This document shows positions 24,715 to 31,615 of a DNA stretch of 34,449 nucleotides, in pieces (position 1 is the stretch's first letter; every line of letters starts with the position of its first letter). The position numbers and the translations under genes are program-made. The notes under the pieces are model-generated. The model worked only from the letters and a program-made list of their open reading frames with translations, did not search any database and had not been told where the DNA came from. The DNA is from Nonomuraea sp. MG754425 (lineage in GTDB: Bacteria; Actinomycetota; Actinomycetes; Streptosporangiales; Streptosporangiaceae), in NCBI RefSeq assembly GCF_021699195.1, contig NZ_SSXE01000108.1, positions 1-34,449 on the forward strand, given 5' to 3'.

Positions 24715-25284
24715 GGCGGCCTCCCGTTGGGGGTCGGAGTGCGGTGGCTGGGGTCAGGTGCGCGGTGGTGGGTTGCGGTTGGGAGGTTGAGCTTGCTGGA
24801 GGTGGCCGGGGTCGCAGCACACCGAATGGCGTTCTGTGGACGACGGAAGCGGGACGGGCGGTGGGCTGTGGATAAGCGGGGATGGGGTTGGGAGACGGGG
24901 CCCGAGGCGCATGGGGCAGCACTGCGCGGGAGAAAGCCCGGAAGGTTCGATGCAGGTGAGCGACCGACACCGGACGCACGGCTCAACCCGGGCGCCAGAG
25001 CACAGCACATGAGAGACGAAGCCCGACACGGAACGGAACCGAGCCGTAGGAGACGCGGGCCGCCGGAGGAAAGGGGGGCCCAACTCAGGAAGACGAAGCC
25101 CGGCCCACGGAGACCGGAGTCCGGCCCAGGAAGGTCGGGGCCTGATAGGGAAGCGAGGCGCGACGCGCGAGACAAGACACCAAGGCACCCGCAGTCAGGC
25201 AGCAAGGGGCCCGAAGCAGCGTCCGGAAAGATCGAGCATCGGAGTCGGCCGCGACGGCGGCGCTCGGTCAGCGAAAGATGCCGG
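24715..25284. other. Long leader between 6C RNA and cpaE, strand-asymmetric composition
   Basis: About 570 bases without a convincing gene. From about 24900 to 25260 the plus strand is nearly depleted of T (minus strand depleted of A) and shows short direct repeats such as AGACGAAGCCCG at 25014-25025 and 25091-25102. A perfect DnaA-box sequence (TTATCCACA on the minus strand) lies at 24867-24875, but it is single. A shared leader motif lies at 24822-24840. If transcribed with cpaE this is an A-poor, C/U-rich leader. Confidence 0.5.
24822..24840 (-). promoter_or_regulatory. Shared leader motif, cpaE copy
   Basis: CCGAATGGCGTTCTGTGGA lies about 108 bases upstream of the cpaE start. It matches the copy upstream of the pilin gene (20080-20098) at 17 of 19 positions and in the same orientation. 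It may bind a regulator that coordinates the two parts of the Tad cluster. Confidence 0.4.
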
Positions 25285-25390
25285 AAAAGGGGCGACCCCC
25301 GCCGGGGGGGAGAGCGGGGGTCGCCTGATCGGTCCGGCTCCGGGGGGGTAGAGCCGGTCCCGTTTCAGAAGAAAGCTTTCATCACTGAAC
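25285..25390 (-). ncRNA. 6C RNA (actinobacterial small RNA, B11/scr3559 family)
   Basis: On the minus strand two hairpins follow each other, each with a loop of seven cytosines. Hairpin 1 has stem CCGGCTC/GAGCCGG (25357-25334) and loop TACCCCCCCG. Hairpin 2 has a perfect 12-bp stem GGCGACCCCCGC/GCGGGGGTCGCC (25325-25291) and loop TCTCCCCCCCG. CCTTTT then follows, so hairpin 2 doubles as the terminator. Two hairpins with six or more loop cytosines define 6C RNA. In Mycobacterium tuberculosis the same RNA (B11) lies beside the cpaE homolog Rv3660c, and in Streptomyces near the same locus, which matches the position here. An upstream TTCAG/CTGAA stem (25389-25364) may be the 5' part. The exact 5' end and promoter are not determined. 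Confidence 0.9.
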
Positions 25391-25531
25391 CAGAGCCTGG
25401 CAAGGGACTTGCAAAGCAATCCCGTGCAAGGGCGCTCCAGTTTCGGGCGATACCACCGTATGCTGCCCGATCGACGCGAGTTTCGTCGAGGAGTAATCTC
25501 GCATTTTCGCCAAGTTTTTTCCCTACCGTAT

Positions 25532-25570
25532 AACGATCACATAAAGACGATCACGCAGAGTAATCGTCAC
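25532..25570. repeat. Three direct repeats in an AT-rich promoter-like region
   Basis: AACGATCAC (25532-25540), GACGATCAC (25546-25554) and AATCGTCAC (25562-25570) recur at spacings of 14 and 16 bases. They lie upstream of the 6C RNA on its coding strand. This resembles an iteron-like binding array for a regulator. Confidence 0.5.
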
Positions 25571-25693
25571 GGATCGATAACCGGGTCGGCACCCCGGAGC
25601 CCGCCCCGCCACCCCGGACACCCGCCCATGATGGAGCAAAGGTCTTGGTCTGAGGGGTTCCCATCAGGGCTGATTAGTCGTAGAAAGGGGTTA

Positions 25694-25850
25694 CGGACCA
25701 CTTGTCCGGGTGCATCACCGGGTACCCACGCGCGACCAGCCGCGGGAGGCGCGTCGTGGCGGGCTTGACCCGCTCCGACGGATTGAGGTGCACGCTTGGT
25801 AACCCGGCGTGATGCACCGGCAGACGGCGTCTCGTGACTGGGACGCCGTC
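25694..25850. ncRNA. Candidate structured RNA of unknown strand and family
   Basis: A long stem pairs 25706-25726 with 25798-25820 (CCGGGTGCATCAC against GTGATGCACCGG, then GGGTACC against GGTAACCC, with small bulges). Inside it two hairpins form: ACGCGC/GCGCGT and GCGGG-N5-CCCGC, giving a three-way junction. A 5' hairpin CGGAC-N5-GTCCG (25694-25708) competes with the base of the long stem. A perfect 9-bp hairpin GACGGCGTC/GACGCCGTC (25823-25850) follows. There is no open frame that explains this. I do not recognise a known riboswitch or RNA family. Confidence 0.45.
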
Positions 25851-25871
25851 AGCTATGTCAGCTTCCTCACC

Positions 25872-25888
25872 AGGCGGTTCGACCGCCT
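25872..25888 (-). terminator. Hairpin just after the Fic gene
   Basis: AGGCGGT-N3-ACCGCCT is a perfect 7-bp hairpin beginning five bases past the Fic stop codon. It is likely a terminator, although no T-run follows. Confidence 0.55.
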
Positions 25889-25893
25889 TCGCG

Positions 25894-26679
25894 TCAGCCC
25901 CGCTGCATGGCCTCGCAGATCGCGGTCGCCTCGCGAACGCCCAGGGTTACCGCCGAGGCACAGTGTTGTACCCAGGCGGCCACGCCCTCCGGCGAGCCGT
26001 CCAAGTACGCCCGGAGCGCGTCCGCGTAGGGCAGCTCCAGATGCCCTACCTCCACCGCCACCAGCGACTTCGGGTCCAGCCCGTGCTCGACGAGCGTCAG
26101 CCGCCCGGCCGCGCGGGCCACGACCCCGTCGGCCGCGCCGAACGGGCGCAGCACCGCCAGTTCCGCGTGCACGACGGCGGACAGCACGATCGCGGGTGCC
26201 TTCGTGGGCCGTTCCAGCAGGCCGAACAGGTTCTCCATCCGGGCGGCGGTGTCGGCGGCCCCCGGCGCCGGGCCCAGACCGAGCAGGTCAGGGGCCTCGT
26301 CGGAGGTGCGGGGACGGCCCAGGCCCTCCTGCGGCACGAGGCCGGCGGCCGAGACGGCGTGCAGGCGCGCCAGCACCTGCCTGGGTGCCGTCCGCCAGGT
26401 CGCGCCCAGCCTGCCCGTCTCCGCCGACGCGCGCAGCGCCCCCTGGACCAGCGGGTCGTGCGCCTCGTCGCGGCGCAGGACGTCGAGGGGCACGTCCACG
26501 CCCTCCAGGGCGGCCGACGCGCGGGCGCCACGCAGTGACGACTCCGTGGACACGGCAGGGCTGGCCCGGCGCAGCACGCGGTGCCGGTAGAGCCTGTCCA
26601 CGGCCTGCCGGGCCTCGTCCACCGCCTCCGGCACGCCGGGGAGCTGGGCTATCACGGCCAACGGGTCTGGATCGCTCAC
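25894..26679 (-). CDS. Fic-fold protein with degenerate active site
   Basis: The 261-residue protein has the all-helical layout of Fic proteins. An inhibitory-type motif SAALEG lies at 55-60. The region corresponding to the catalytic HPFxDGNGRxxR reads RPFGAADGVVAR at 178-189. The catalytic histidine, asparagine and first arginine are all replaced, so AMP transfer in the usual way is unlikely. It may act by binding rather than catalysis. GTG 26679 is chosen because the alternative upstream start at 26748 adds low-complexity residues. TAGGGT seven bases before this GTG suggests a leaderless mRNA. It lies upstream of the 6C RNA/Tad cluster on the same strand. Confidence 0.8.
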   Translation of the reverse strand: MSDPDPLAVIAQLPGVPEAVDEARQAVDRLYRHRVLRRASPAVSTESSLRGARASAALEGVDVPLDVLRRDEAHDPLVQGALRASAETGRLGATWRTAPRQVLARLHAVSAAGLVPQEGLGRPRTSDEAPDLLGLGPAPGAADTAARMENLFGLLERPTKAPAIVLSAVVHAELAVLRPFGAADGVVARAAGRLTLVEHGLDPKSLVAVEVGHLELPYADALRAYLDGSPEGVAAWVQHCASAVTLGVREATAICEAMQRG

Positions 26680-27320
26680 GCCCCCGACCCTACCCGCGCC
26701 CGAACGAGTCGAAGGCCGGGCCGGGAAGGCCCCGCGACCCCTCCCCATCAGCCCAGCTCACGATCAAGGGGTGCCCCGGGTCCCGGTTCAGTGTCCTGCG
26801 TGTCGTATATTTCGCAAATGTTGCTTCGTGTCATGCCACGTCACCACCCGCACGACAGGCATACGCACGCGGCCGAGCGCCGGACGGCCCAGGATCGGGC
26901 CGCCAACCAACGCCGCCAACCAACGCAACCAGCCAACACAACCGACCAACACGGCCGCCACCCATCCGACCCGAACGACGAGGCGCACCGGAACGGCCGC
27001 GACCACGGGACGTATGCACCGCGCCACCCCACCGTCCACCAAACTGACGCTTGGTGGGACGCCGGTCGCTCACCGTGAGCAACCACGCCCGCCACCGATA
27101 AACCCCGCAAGGGGGCCCAAAAACCCGCCCCCATCCCCCACTCGCATATTCACCGGATTTCAGGATGACAACATTTCAATAGCATTTGTAATGCCTCCTG
27201 ATAACCTCTGCCCCCTTCACAGACTCGGTACAGACCTGTCTAGACCTCTTGTGGACGACGGTCATGAGCTGGTGAAGTGGGACACGAACCTATCCAATCT
27301 GGCCATAGAAGGAGCACGAG
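26680..27320. other. Divergent intergenic region between the Fic gene and acs
   Basis: About 640 bases without a supported gene. It contains CCAACCAACG-type short repeats at 26901-26955 (two near-identical CGCCAACCAACG units and degenerate followers). An AT-richer acs leader runs from about 27140, and a DasR-like palindrome lies at 27234-27249. Short open frames in several phases look like composition artefacts. Confidence 0.5.
27234..27249 (+). promoter_or_regulatory. DasR-responsive-element-like palindrome upstream of acs
   Basis: ACCTGTCTAGACCTCT agrees at 13 of 16 positions with the DasR site consensus as I remember it (A, C or G, TGGTCTAGACCA, C or G, T). The core GTCTAGAC is a perfect palindrome. 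It lies 72 bases before the acs start codon, well placed for a GntR-family repressor. This is a pattern match only. Confidence 0.45.
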
Positions 27321-29294
27321 GTGGCCCCGGAGACCGCTGGTAACGAGCCCCAGGCGCTGTCCAACCTGCTGAAGGAGAACCGCCGGTTCGCACCACCGGC
27401 TGACCTGGCCGCGGCCGCGAACGTGACCGAAGCCGCATATGCGGAGGCCGCCGCCGACCGCCTCGCGTTCTGGGAGCACGCGGCCGAGCGGCTGACCTGG
27501 GCCAAGCGGTGGGACAGGACGCTGGAGTGGAAGGCGCCGTTCGCCAAGTGGTTCGTGGGCGGCGAGCTCAACGTCGCCTACAACTGCGTCGACCGCCACG
27601 TCGAGGAGGGTCGCGGCGACAAGGTCGCCTACCACTGGGAGGGCGAGCCCGAGGGCGACTCCCGCACCCTCACCTACAGTGACCTGCAGCGCGAGGTCAG
27701 CAAGGCCGCCAACGCCCTGGCGGAGCTGGGCGTGGGCAAGGGCGACCGGGTCGCGATCTACATGCCGATGATCCCCGAGCTGCCGATCGCGATGCTGGCC
27801 TGCGCCCGCATCGGGGCGGTCCACTCGGTGGTGTTCGGCGGGTTCTCGGCCGGCGCGCTGAAGAGCCGGATCGACGACGCCGACGCCAAGCTGGTCATCA
27901 CCGCCGACGGCGGTTACCGCAGGGGCAAGCCGTCCGCGCTGAAGCCGACCGTGGACGAGGCCGTCGCCGAGTGCCCGCAGATCGAGCACGTCCTCGTCGT
28001 ACGGCGTACCGGCGAGGAGGTCGCCACCGGCGACAAGGACGTCTGGTGGCACGACCTGGTCGACCGCCAGAGCGACCGGCACACCGCCGAGCCGCACGAT
28101 GCCGAGGACCCGCTGTACATCCTCTACACCAGCGGCACCACCGGGAAGCCCAAGGGCATCCTGCACACCACCGGCGGCTACCTGACGCAGACGGCCTGGA
28201 CCCACCACGCGGTCTTCGACCTCAAGCCCGAGACCGACATCTACTGGTGCACCGCCGACATCGGCTGGGTGACGGGCCACTCCTACATCGTGTACGGCCC
28301 GCTCGCCAACGGCGCCACCAGCGTCATCTACGAGGGCACCCCGGACACCCCGCACCGCGGCCGGTTCTGGGAGATCGTGCAGAAGTACCAGGTCACGATC
28401 CTCTACACGGCCCCGACGGCGATCCGGACGTTCATGAAGTGGGGCGACGACATCCCCGCCAAGTACGACATGTCCAGCCTGCGCGTCCTGGGCTCCGTCG
28501 GCGAGCCGATCAACCCCGAGGCGTACGTCTGGTACCGCGAGCACATCGGCGGCGACCGCTGCCCCGTCGTGGACACCTGGTGGCAGACCGAGACCGGGGC
28601 CATCATGATCAGCCCGCTGCCGGGCGTGACCGCGGCCAAGCCGGGCGCCGCCATGCGCCCGCTGCCGGGCGTCGTCGCCGACGTGGTGGACGACCAGGGC
28701 AACAGCGTGCCCGACGGCGGCGGCGGCTTCCTCGTCGTCCGCGAGCCGTGGCCGTCCATGCTGCGCACCATCTGGGGTGACGACCAGCGCTACATCGACA
28801 CCTACTGGAGCCGCTTCGAGGGGATGTACTTCCCCGGCGACGGCGCCAAGAAGGACGCCGACGGCGACCTGTGGCTGCTCGGCCGCGTGGACGACGTCAT
28901 GCTGGTCTCCGGCCACAACATCTCCACCACCGAGGTGGAGAGCGCGCTGGTCAGCCACCCGAAGGTGGCCGAGGCGGCGGTGGTCGGCGCGACCGACCCC
29001 GTGACGGGCCAGGCCATCGTGTCGTTCGTGATCCTGCGCGGCACCGCCCAGGAGAGCGACGACGTCGCGGCCGAGCTGCGCGATCACGTGGCCAAGACGC
29101 TCGGCCCGATCGCCAAGCCGCGCCAGATCCTCGTGGTGCCCGAGCTGCCCAAGACCCGGTCGGGCAAGATCATGCGCCGCCTGCTGCGCGACGTGGCCGA
29201 GAACCGCAGCATCGGCGACGTCACCACGCTGGCCGACAGCACGGTGATGAACCTGATCTCGGAGAAGCTCCCGAGCGCCAAGTCCGAGGACTAG
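27321..29294 (+). CDS. acs: Acetyl-CoA synthetase (AMP-forming)
   Basis: The 657-residue protein activates acetate to acetyl-CoA through acetyl-AMP in the cytoplasm. It has the adenylation signature YTSGTTGKPKG near residue 268. TWWQTETG lies further on, followed by LLGRVDDVMLVSGHNIS. The C-terminal catalytic lysine lies in PKTRSGKIMRR near residue 615, the usual site of inhibitory acetylation. The length is typical. GTG 27321 is preceded by AAGGAG with six bases spacing. A DasR-like palindrome lies upstream, and a strong terminator follows. The gene stands alone on the plus strand, in the position expected from Streptomyces and Mycobacterium gene order. Confidence 0.97.
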   Translation: MAPETAGNEPQALSNLLKENRRFAPPADLAAAANVTEAAYAEAAADRLAFWEHAAERLTWAKRWDRTLEWKAPFAKWFVGGELNVAYNCVDRHVEEGRGDKVAYHWEGEPEGDSRTLTYSDLQREVSKAANALAELGVGKGDRVAIYMPMIPELPIAMLACARIGAVHSVVFGGFSAGALKSRIDDADAKLVITADGGYRRGKPSALKPTVDEAVAECPQIEHVLVVRRTGEEVATGDKDVWWHDLVDRQSDRHTAEPHDAEDPLYILYTSGTTGKPKGILHTTGGYLTQTAWTHHAVFDLKPETDIYWCTADIGWVTGHSYIVYGPLANGATSVIYEGTPDTPHRGRFWEIVQKYQVTILYTAPTAIRTFMKWGDDIPAKYDMSSLRVLGSVGEPINPEAYVWYREHIGGDRCPVVDTWWQTETGAIMISPLPGVTAAKPGAAMRPLPGVVADVVDDQGNSVPDGGGGFLVVREPWPSMLRTIWGDDQRYIDTYWSRFEGMYFPGDGAKKDADGDLWLLGRVDDVMLVSGHNISTTEVESALVSHPKVAEAAVVGATDPVTGQAIVSFVILRGTAQESDDVAAELRDHVAKTLGPIAKPRQILVVPELPKTRSGKIMRRLLRDVAENRSIGDVTTLADSTVMNLISEKLPSAKSED

Positions 29295-29310
29295 CAACCG
29301 CGTAGCCCCG

Positions 29311-29352
29311 ATAAGGCCGCATACCCCGATGAAACGGGGGATGCGGCCTTAT
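29311..29352 (+). terminator. Rho-independent terminator of acs
   Basis: ATAAGGCCGCAT and ATGCGGCCTTAT form a perfect 12-bp stem. It continues through CCCCG/CGGGG with small interruptions and closes with a GATGAAA-type loop. TTATTTG follows. It starts 17 bases after the acs stop codon. Confidence 0.85.
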
Positions 29353-29434
29353 TTGCGCTCTTCGCCAGGCTCCGTCGCCCCCGCCCCGAGTCCGTGCCGA
29401 CCGGGGGGTGCGGCCGGACGGATCAGCTCTCGGC

Positions 29435-29680
29435 GCTATCTTGTCCGATCGGGTAGTTCTGGGAGTGTTAGCGGGGCTCGTACTCGGTAAGTTCCTCGGC
29501 GTGTTCGGTGGTGCCTGGCTGTAGGTGCGGCTCGGCCTGACGACACTGTCGAAGGAGCCGCATCCGCGGCGTGCCCAGGCCGTCACCACCGGGGTCCGCG
29601 CGGCGAGCGTCATCGCGTCGGTCCCGGCGGCGGTGCCGCTCACCCTACGAGTACGCAAAGCGCCGTATCGCGCTGGATGA
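29435..29680 (+). pseudogene. nhaA: Remnant of Na+/H+ antiporter gene nhaA
   Basis: One frame reads DRVVLGVLAGLVLGKFLGV, then FGGAWL, a TAG stop at 29522-29524, and VRLGL. This matches the GLVLGKPxG...WLAVRLGL region of NhaA. The same frame continues to TGA at 29678 and ends in TLRVRKAPYR, which resembles the hydrophobic, basic C terminus of the antiporter. The N-terminal half and the intervening helices are missing. It is therefore a decayed gene with a nonsense codon and deletions. It lies between acs and the holin-like gene, where intact nhaA occurs in some relatives as I recall. Confidence 0.65.
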
Positions 29681-29719
29681 TGTTTGACACGGCCACCAGG
29701 CCTCGATAGGAGACGTTTC

Positions 29720-30160
29720 ATGCCGCAGACTCCCGAGGAAGAATCCCTGGGCTCGCTGGTCGCCCAGGCGAGCAGTCACATCTCGTCCCTGATCCGCTCG
29801 GAGATCGAGCTGGCCAAGGCCGAGTTCAGGTTCGACGCCAAGCGGGTCGGCACGGCGGCCGGGATGTTCGCCGCCGCCGCCTTCATGGCGCACCTGTGCC
29901 TGATCCTCGCCTCCTTCACGATCGCGTACGCGCTGGCCCAGGTGCTGCCCCACTGGCTGGCCTTCCTCATCGTGACCGTGGTCTACCTGCTGGCGGCGGG
30001 TCTGCTGGTGTTCATCGGGATCCGGCGGCTCAAAGGGCTGGCGGGGATGAAGCGCACGGCCCGATCGATCAGGGACCTCAAGGAGATCGCCACGCCTGAC
30101 GAGCAGGCGGTGCCCGCGCTCGCCGCGGATCGCGAGCCGGTGACCCGCGATGGCACCTGA
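29720..30160 (+). CDS. Phage-holin-family (DUF1469-like) membrane protein
   Basis: The 146-residue protein has an amphipathic N terminus (ESLGSLVAQASSHISSLIRSEIELAKAEF). Two membrane helices follow (GMFAAAAFMAHLCLILASFTIAYAL split over two stretches, and LAFLIVTVVYLLAAGLLVFIGI), then a charged cytoplasmic tail. This is the Phage_holin_3_6/DUF1469 type found widely in actinobacteria; a real holin role is doubtful. ATG 29720 has AGGAGA six bases upstream. The stop overlaps the next gene by 11 bases. It occupies the place of Rv3669 next to an ephE-like gene, from memory of Mycobacterium order. Confidence 0.88.
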   Translation: MPQTPEEESLGSLVAQASSHISSLIRSEIELAKAEFRFDAKRVGTAAGMFAAAAFMAHLCLILASFTIAYALAQVLPHWLAFLIVTVVYLLAAGLLVFIGIRRLKGLAGMKRTARSIRDLKEIATPDEQAVPALAADREPVTRDGT

Positions 30161-31070
30161 CGAGTCCGCCGTCCACATCGAGGGCCCCTGGACACACCGC
30201 GCGGTGCACGCGGGAGGCACCCGCTTCCACGTGGTCGAGGCGGGCGAGGGCCCGCTGGTCCTGCTGCTGCACGGGTTCCCGCAGTTCTGGTGGACGTGGC
30301 GGCACCAGCTCGTCTCGCTGCCGGCCGCCGGCTACCGGGCGGTGGCGGTGGACCTGCGCGGCTACGGCGGCAGCGACAAGCCGCCGCGCGGCTACGACCT
30401 GCCCACGCTGGCCGCCGACGCGACCGGGCTGATCAGGGCGCTGGGCGAGACCGGGGCGATCGTGGTGGGACACGACTGGGGCGGGCTGCTGGCCTGGACG
30501 ATGGCCGTCCTCGACCCCAAGTGCGTGCGCCGGCTGGTCGCCGTGTCCGCCCCCCACCCCCTGCGGCTGCGCAACGCCCTGCTGACCGACCCCTTCGGAC
30601 AGCTCAGGGCGAGCAGGCGGACGTTCGGCTTCCAGCTTCCGCTGCTGCCCGAGCACCGGCTCACGCGCCAAGACGCGGCGCTGGTGGGACGGCTGCTGGA
30701 GGAGCGCTCGCGGCCCGGGTGGCCGGAGCCGGCGGAGTCCCGTACGTATCGGGAGGCGTTCCGGATCCCGGCCGTGGCGCACTGCGCGCTGGAGTATCAC
30801 CGCTGGTTCGGCCGCTCCCAGTTCCGGCCCGACGGGCGGCGCTACGCCCGCGCCATGCGCACCGAGGTCGAGGCGCCCACGCTGCAGGTGCACGGGGCAC
30901 TCGACCCGAGCGTCCTGCCCCGTACGGCACAGGGTTCGAGCCGCTATGTGGCGGCGCCTTACCGGTGGCGGCTGTTCGAAGGGGCCGGCCACTTCCCCCA
31001 TGAGGAGATCCCCGACGTGTTCGACACCGAGTTGCTCGGCTGGCTGACCGATCCGGAGCCCGACCGATGA
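30150..31070 (+). CDS. Alpha/beta hydrolase, epoxide hydrolase-like (EphE-like)
   Basis: The 306-residue protein has the alpha/beta hydrolase oxyanion-hole motif HGFPQFWWTWR and the nucleophile elbow GHDWGG with aspartate, as in epoxide hydrolases. A C-terminal histidine lies in GAGHFPHEE. A cap region contains the tyrosine-bearing segments typical of the family. It would hydrolyse an epoxide or related ester in the cytoplasm or at the membrane; the substrate is unknown. It overlaps the membrane-protein gene upstream by 11 bases and the DUF309 gene downstream by four (ATGA), so the three form one operon. Confidence 0.9.
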   Translation: MAPDESAVHIEGPWTHRAVHAGGTRFHVVEAGEGPLVLLLHGFPQFWWTWRHQLVSLPAAGYRAVAVDLRGYGGSDKPPRGYDLPTLAADATGLIRALGETGAIVVGHDWGGLLAWTMAVLDPKCVRRLVAVSAPHPLRLRNALLTDPFGQLRASRRTFGFQLPLLPEHRLTRQDAALVGRLLEERSRPGWPEPAESRTYREAFRIPAVAHCALEYHRWFGRSQFRPDGRRYARAMRTEVEAPTLQVHGALDPSVLPRTAQGSSRYVAAPYRWRLFEGAGHFPHEEIPDVFDTELLGWLTDPEPDR

Positions 31071-31510
31071 GAGACCGCGACGCCGAGGGCAGGCCGCGCA
31101 GCTCCCGGCCGCGCGACGCCTACGGCCGGCCGCTGCCCTACGGGTCCCCCGGCATGCCCAGGGTGCCCGACGACTACGCCCCCACCACCGAGCGGGCGCT
31201 GGCCGACGGGCGGCGCTTCCTGGAGGAGGGGCTGCCGTTCAACGCGCACGAGGTGTTCGAGGGACGGTGGAAGTGCGCTCCGGAGGAGGAGCGGGAGCTG
31301 TGGCAGGGGCTGGCGCAGATCTGCGTCGGGCTGACGCACCTGCAGCGCGGCAACGGGCGCGGGGCGATGACGCTGTTCAGCCGGGGCGCGGCCAGGGCGC
31401 AGTCGTACGGCGGCGCGTACGACGCGGTCGGCAAGGCGGCCTCGGGCCTGACCCAGGACAGCGAGCCGGACGCGGCCATCGCGCTGATCCTGGAGCGGCT
31501 GCCCCGCTAG
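31067..31510 (+). CDS. DUF309 family protein
   Basis: The 147-residue protein contains the DUF309 core FLEEGLPFNAHEVFEGRWK, then PEEERELWQGLAQICVGLTHLQRGN, a small all-helical domain with conserved His, Glu and Trp. Its biochemical function is unknown. ATG 31067 overlaps the hydrolase stop as ATGA, which fixes the start. The TAG stop lies exactly in the CTAG bordering the first insertion sequence. The original end of the protein therefore appears preserved, though this cannot be proven from the window. Confidence 0.88.
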   Translation: MRDRDAEGRPRSSRPRDAYGRPLPYGSPGMPRVPDDYAPTTERALADGRRFLEEGLPFNAHEVFEGRWKCAPEEERELWQGLAQICVGLTHLQRGNGRGAMTLFSRGAARAQSYGGAYDAVGKAASGLTQDSEPDAAIALILERLPR

Positions 31511-31531
31511 GGCCTGTCCCGTGATCATGTG
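31511..31531. repeat. Left terminal inverted repeat of the IS5-like element
   Basis: GGCCTGTCCCGTGATCATGT plus one more base matches, inverted, the sequence at 33195-33216, except for one extra G in the right copy. Confidence 0.8.
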
Positions 31532-31615
31532 ATCGGACAGTCAGACCTTAAGGGGTTGGGGGACACGGGGCCGAGAAACTGCGAACGTGCGCGGATGCTA
31601 GTTTCCTTCCCCGTG

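Larger units (their letters stand above)
25393..25893. other. Non-coding region between 6C RNA and the Fic gene
   Basis: No gene is supported here. The stretch 25490-25590 is unusually AT-rich for this genome and holds three direct repeats. The stretch 25694-25850 is strongly structured, and a terminator hairpin of the Fic gene lies at 25872-25888. The promoter of the 6C RNA should lie in the part nearest to it. Confidence 0.5.

Noticed and set aside
24867..24875. A perfect DnaA box (TTATCCACA on the minus strand)
   Set aside because: A single box without a cluster, AT-rich unwinding region or dnaA/dnaN genes does not make an origin.
25195..25419. A 74-codon minus-strand frame starting with TTG over the 6C RNA
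   Set aside because: The hairpins with seven-cytosine loops explain this stretch as an RNA, and the frame has no ribosome-binding site.
25823..25890. Resemblance of GTCAGCTA and nearby bases to the 3' part of c-di-AMP (ydaO) riboswitches
   Set aside because: The other conserved parts of that riboswitch are missing upstream, and no cell-wall hydrolase gene follows.
27240..29297. A 685-codon minus-strand frame antisense to acs
   Set aside because: The acs protein is unambiguous, and the antisense product is a low-complexity Gly/Val/Asp/His-rich sequence with no motif.
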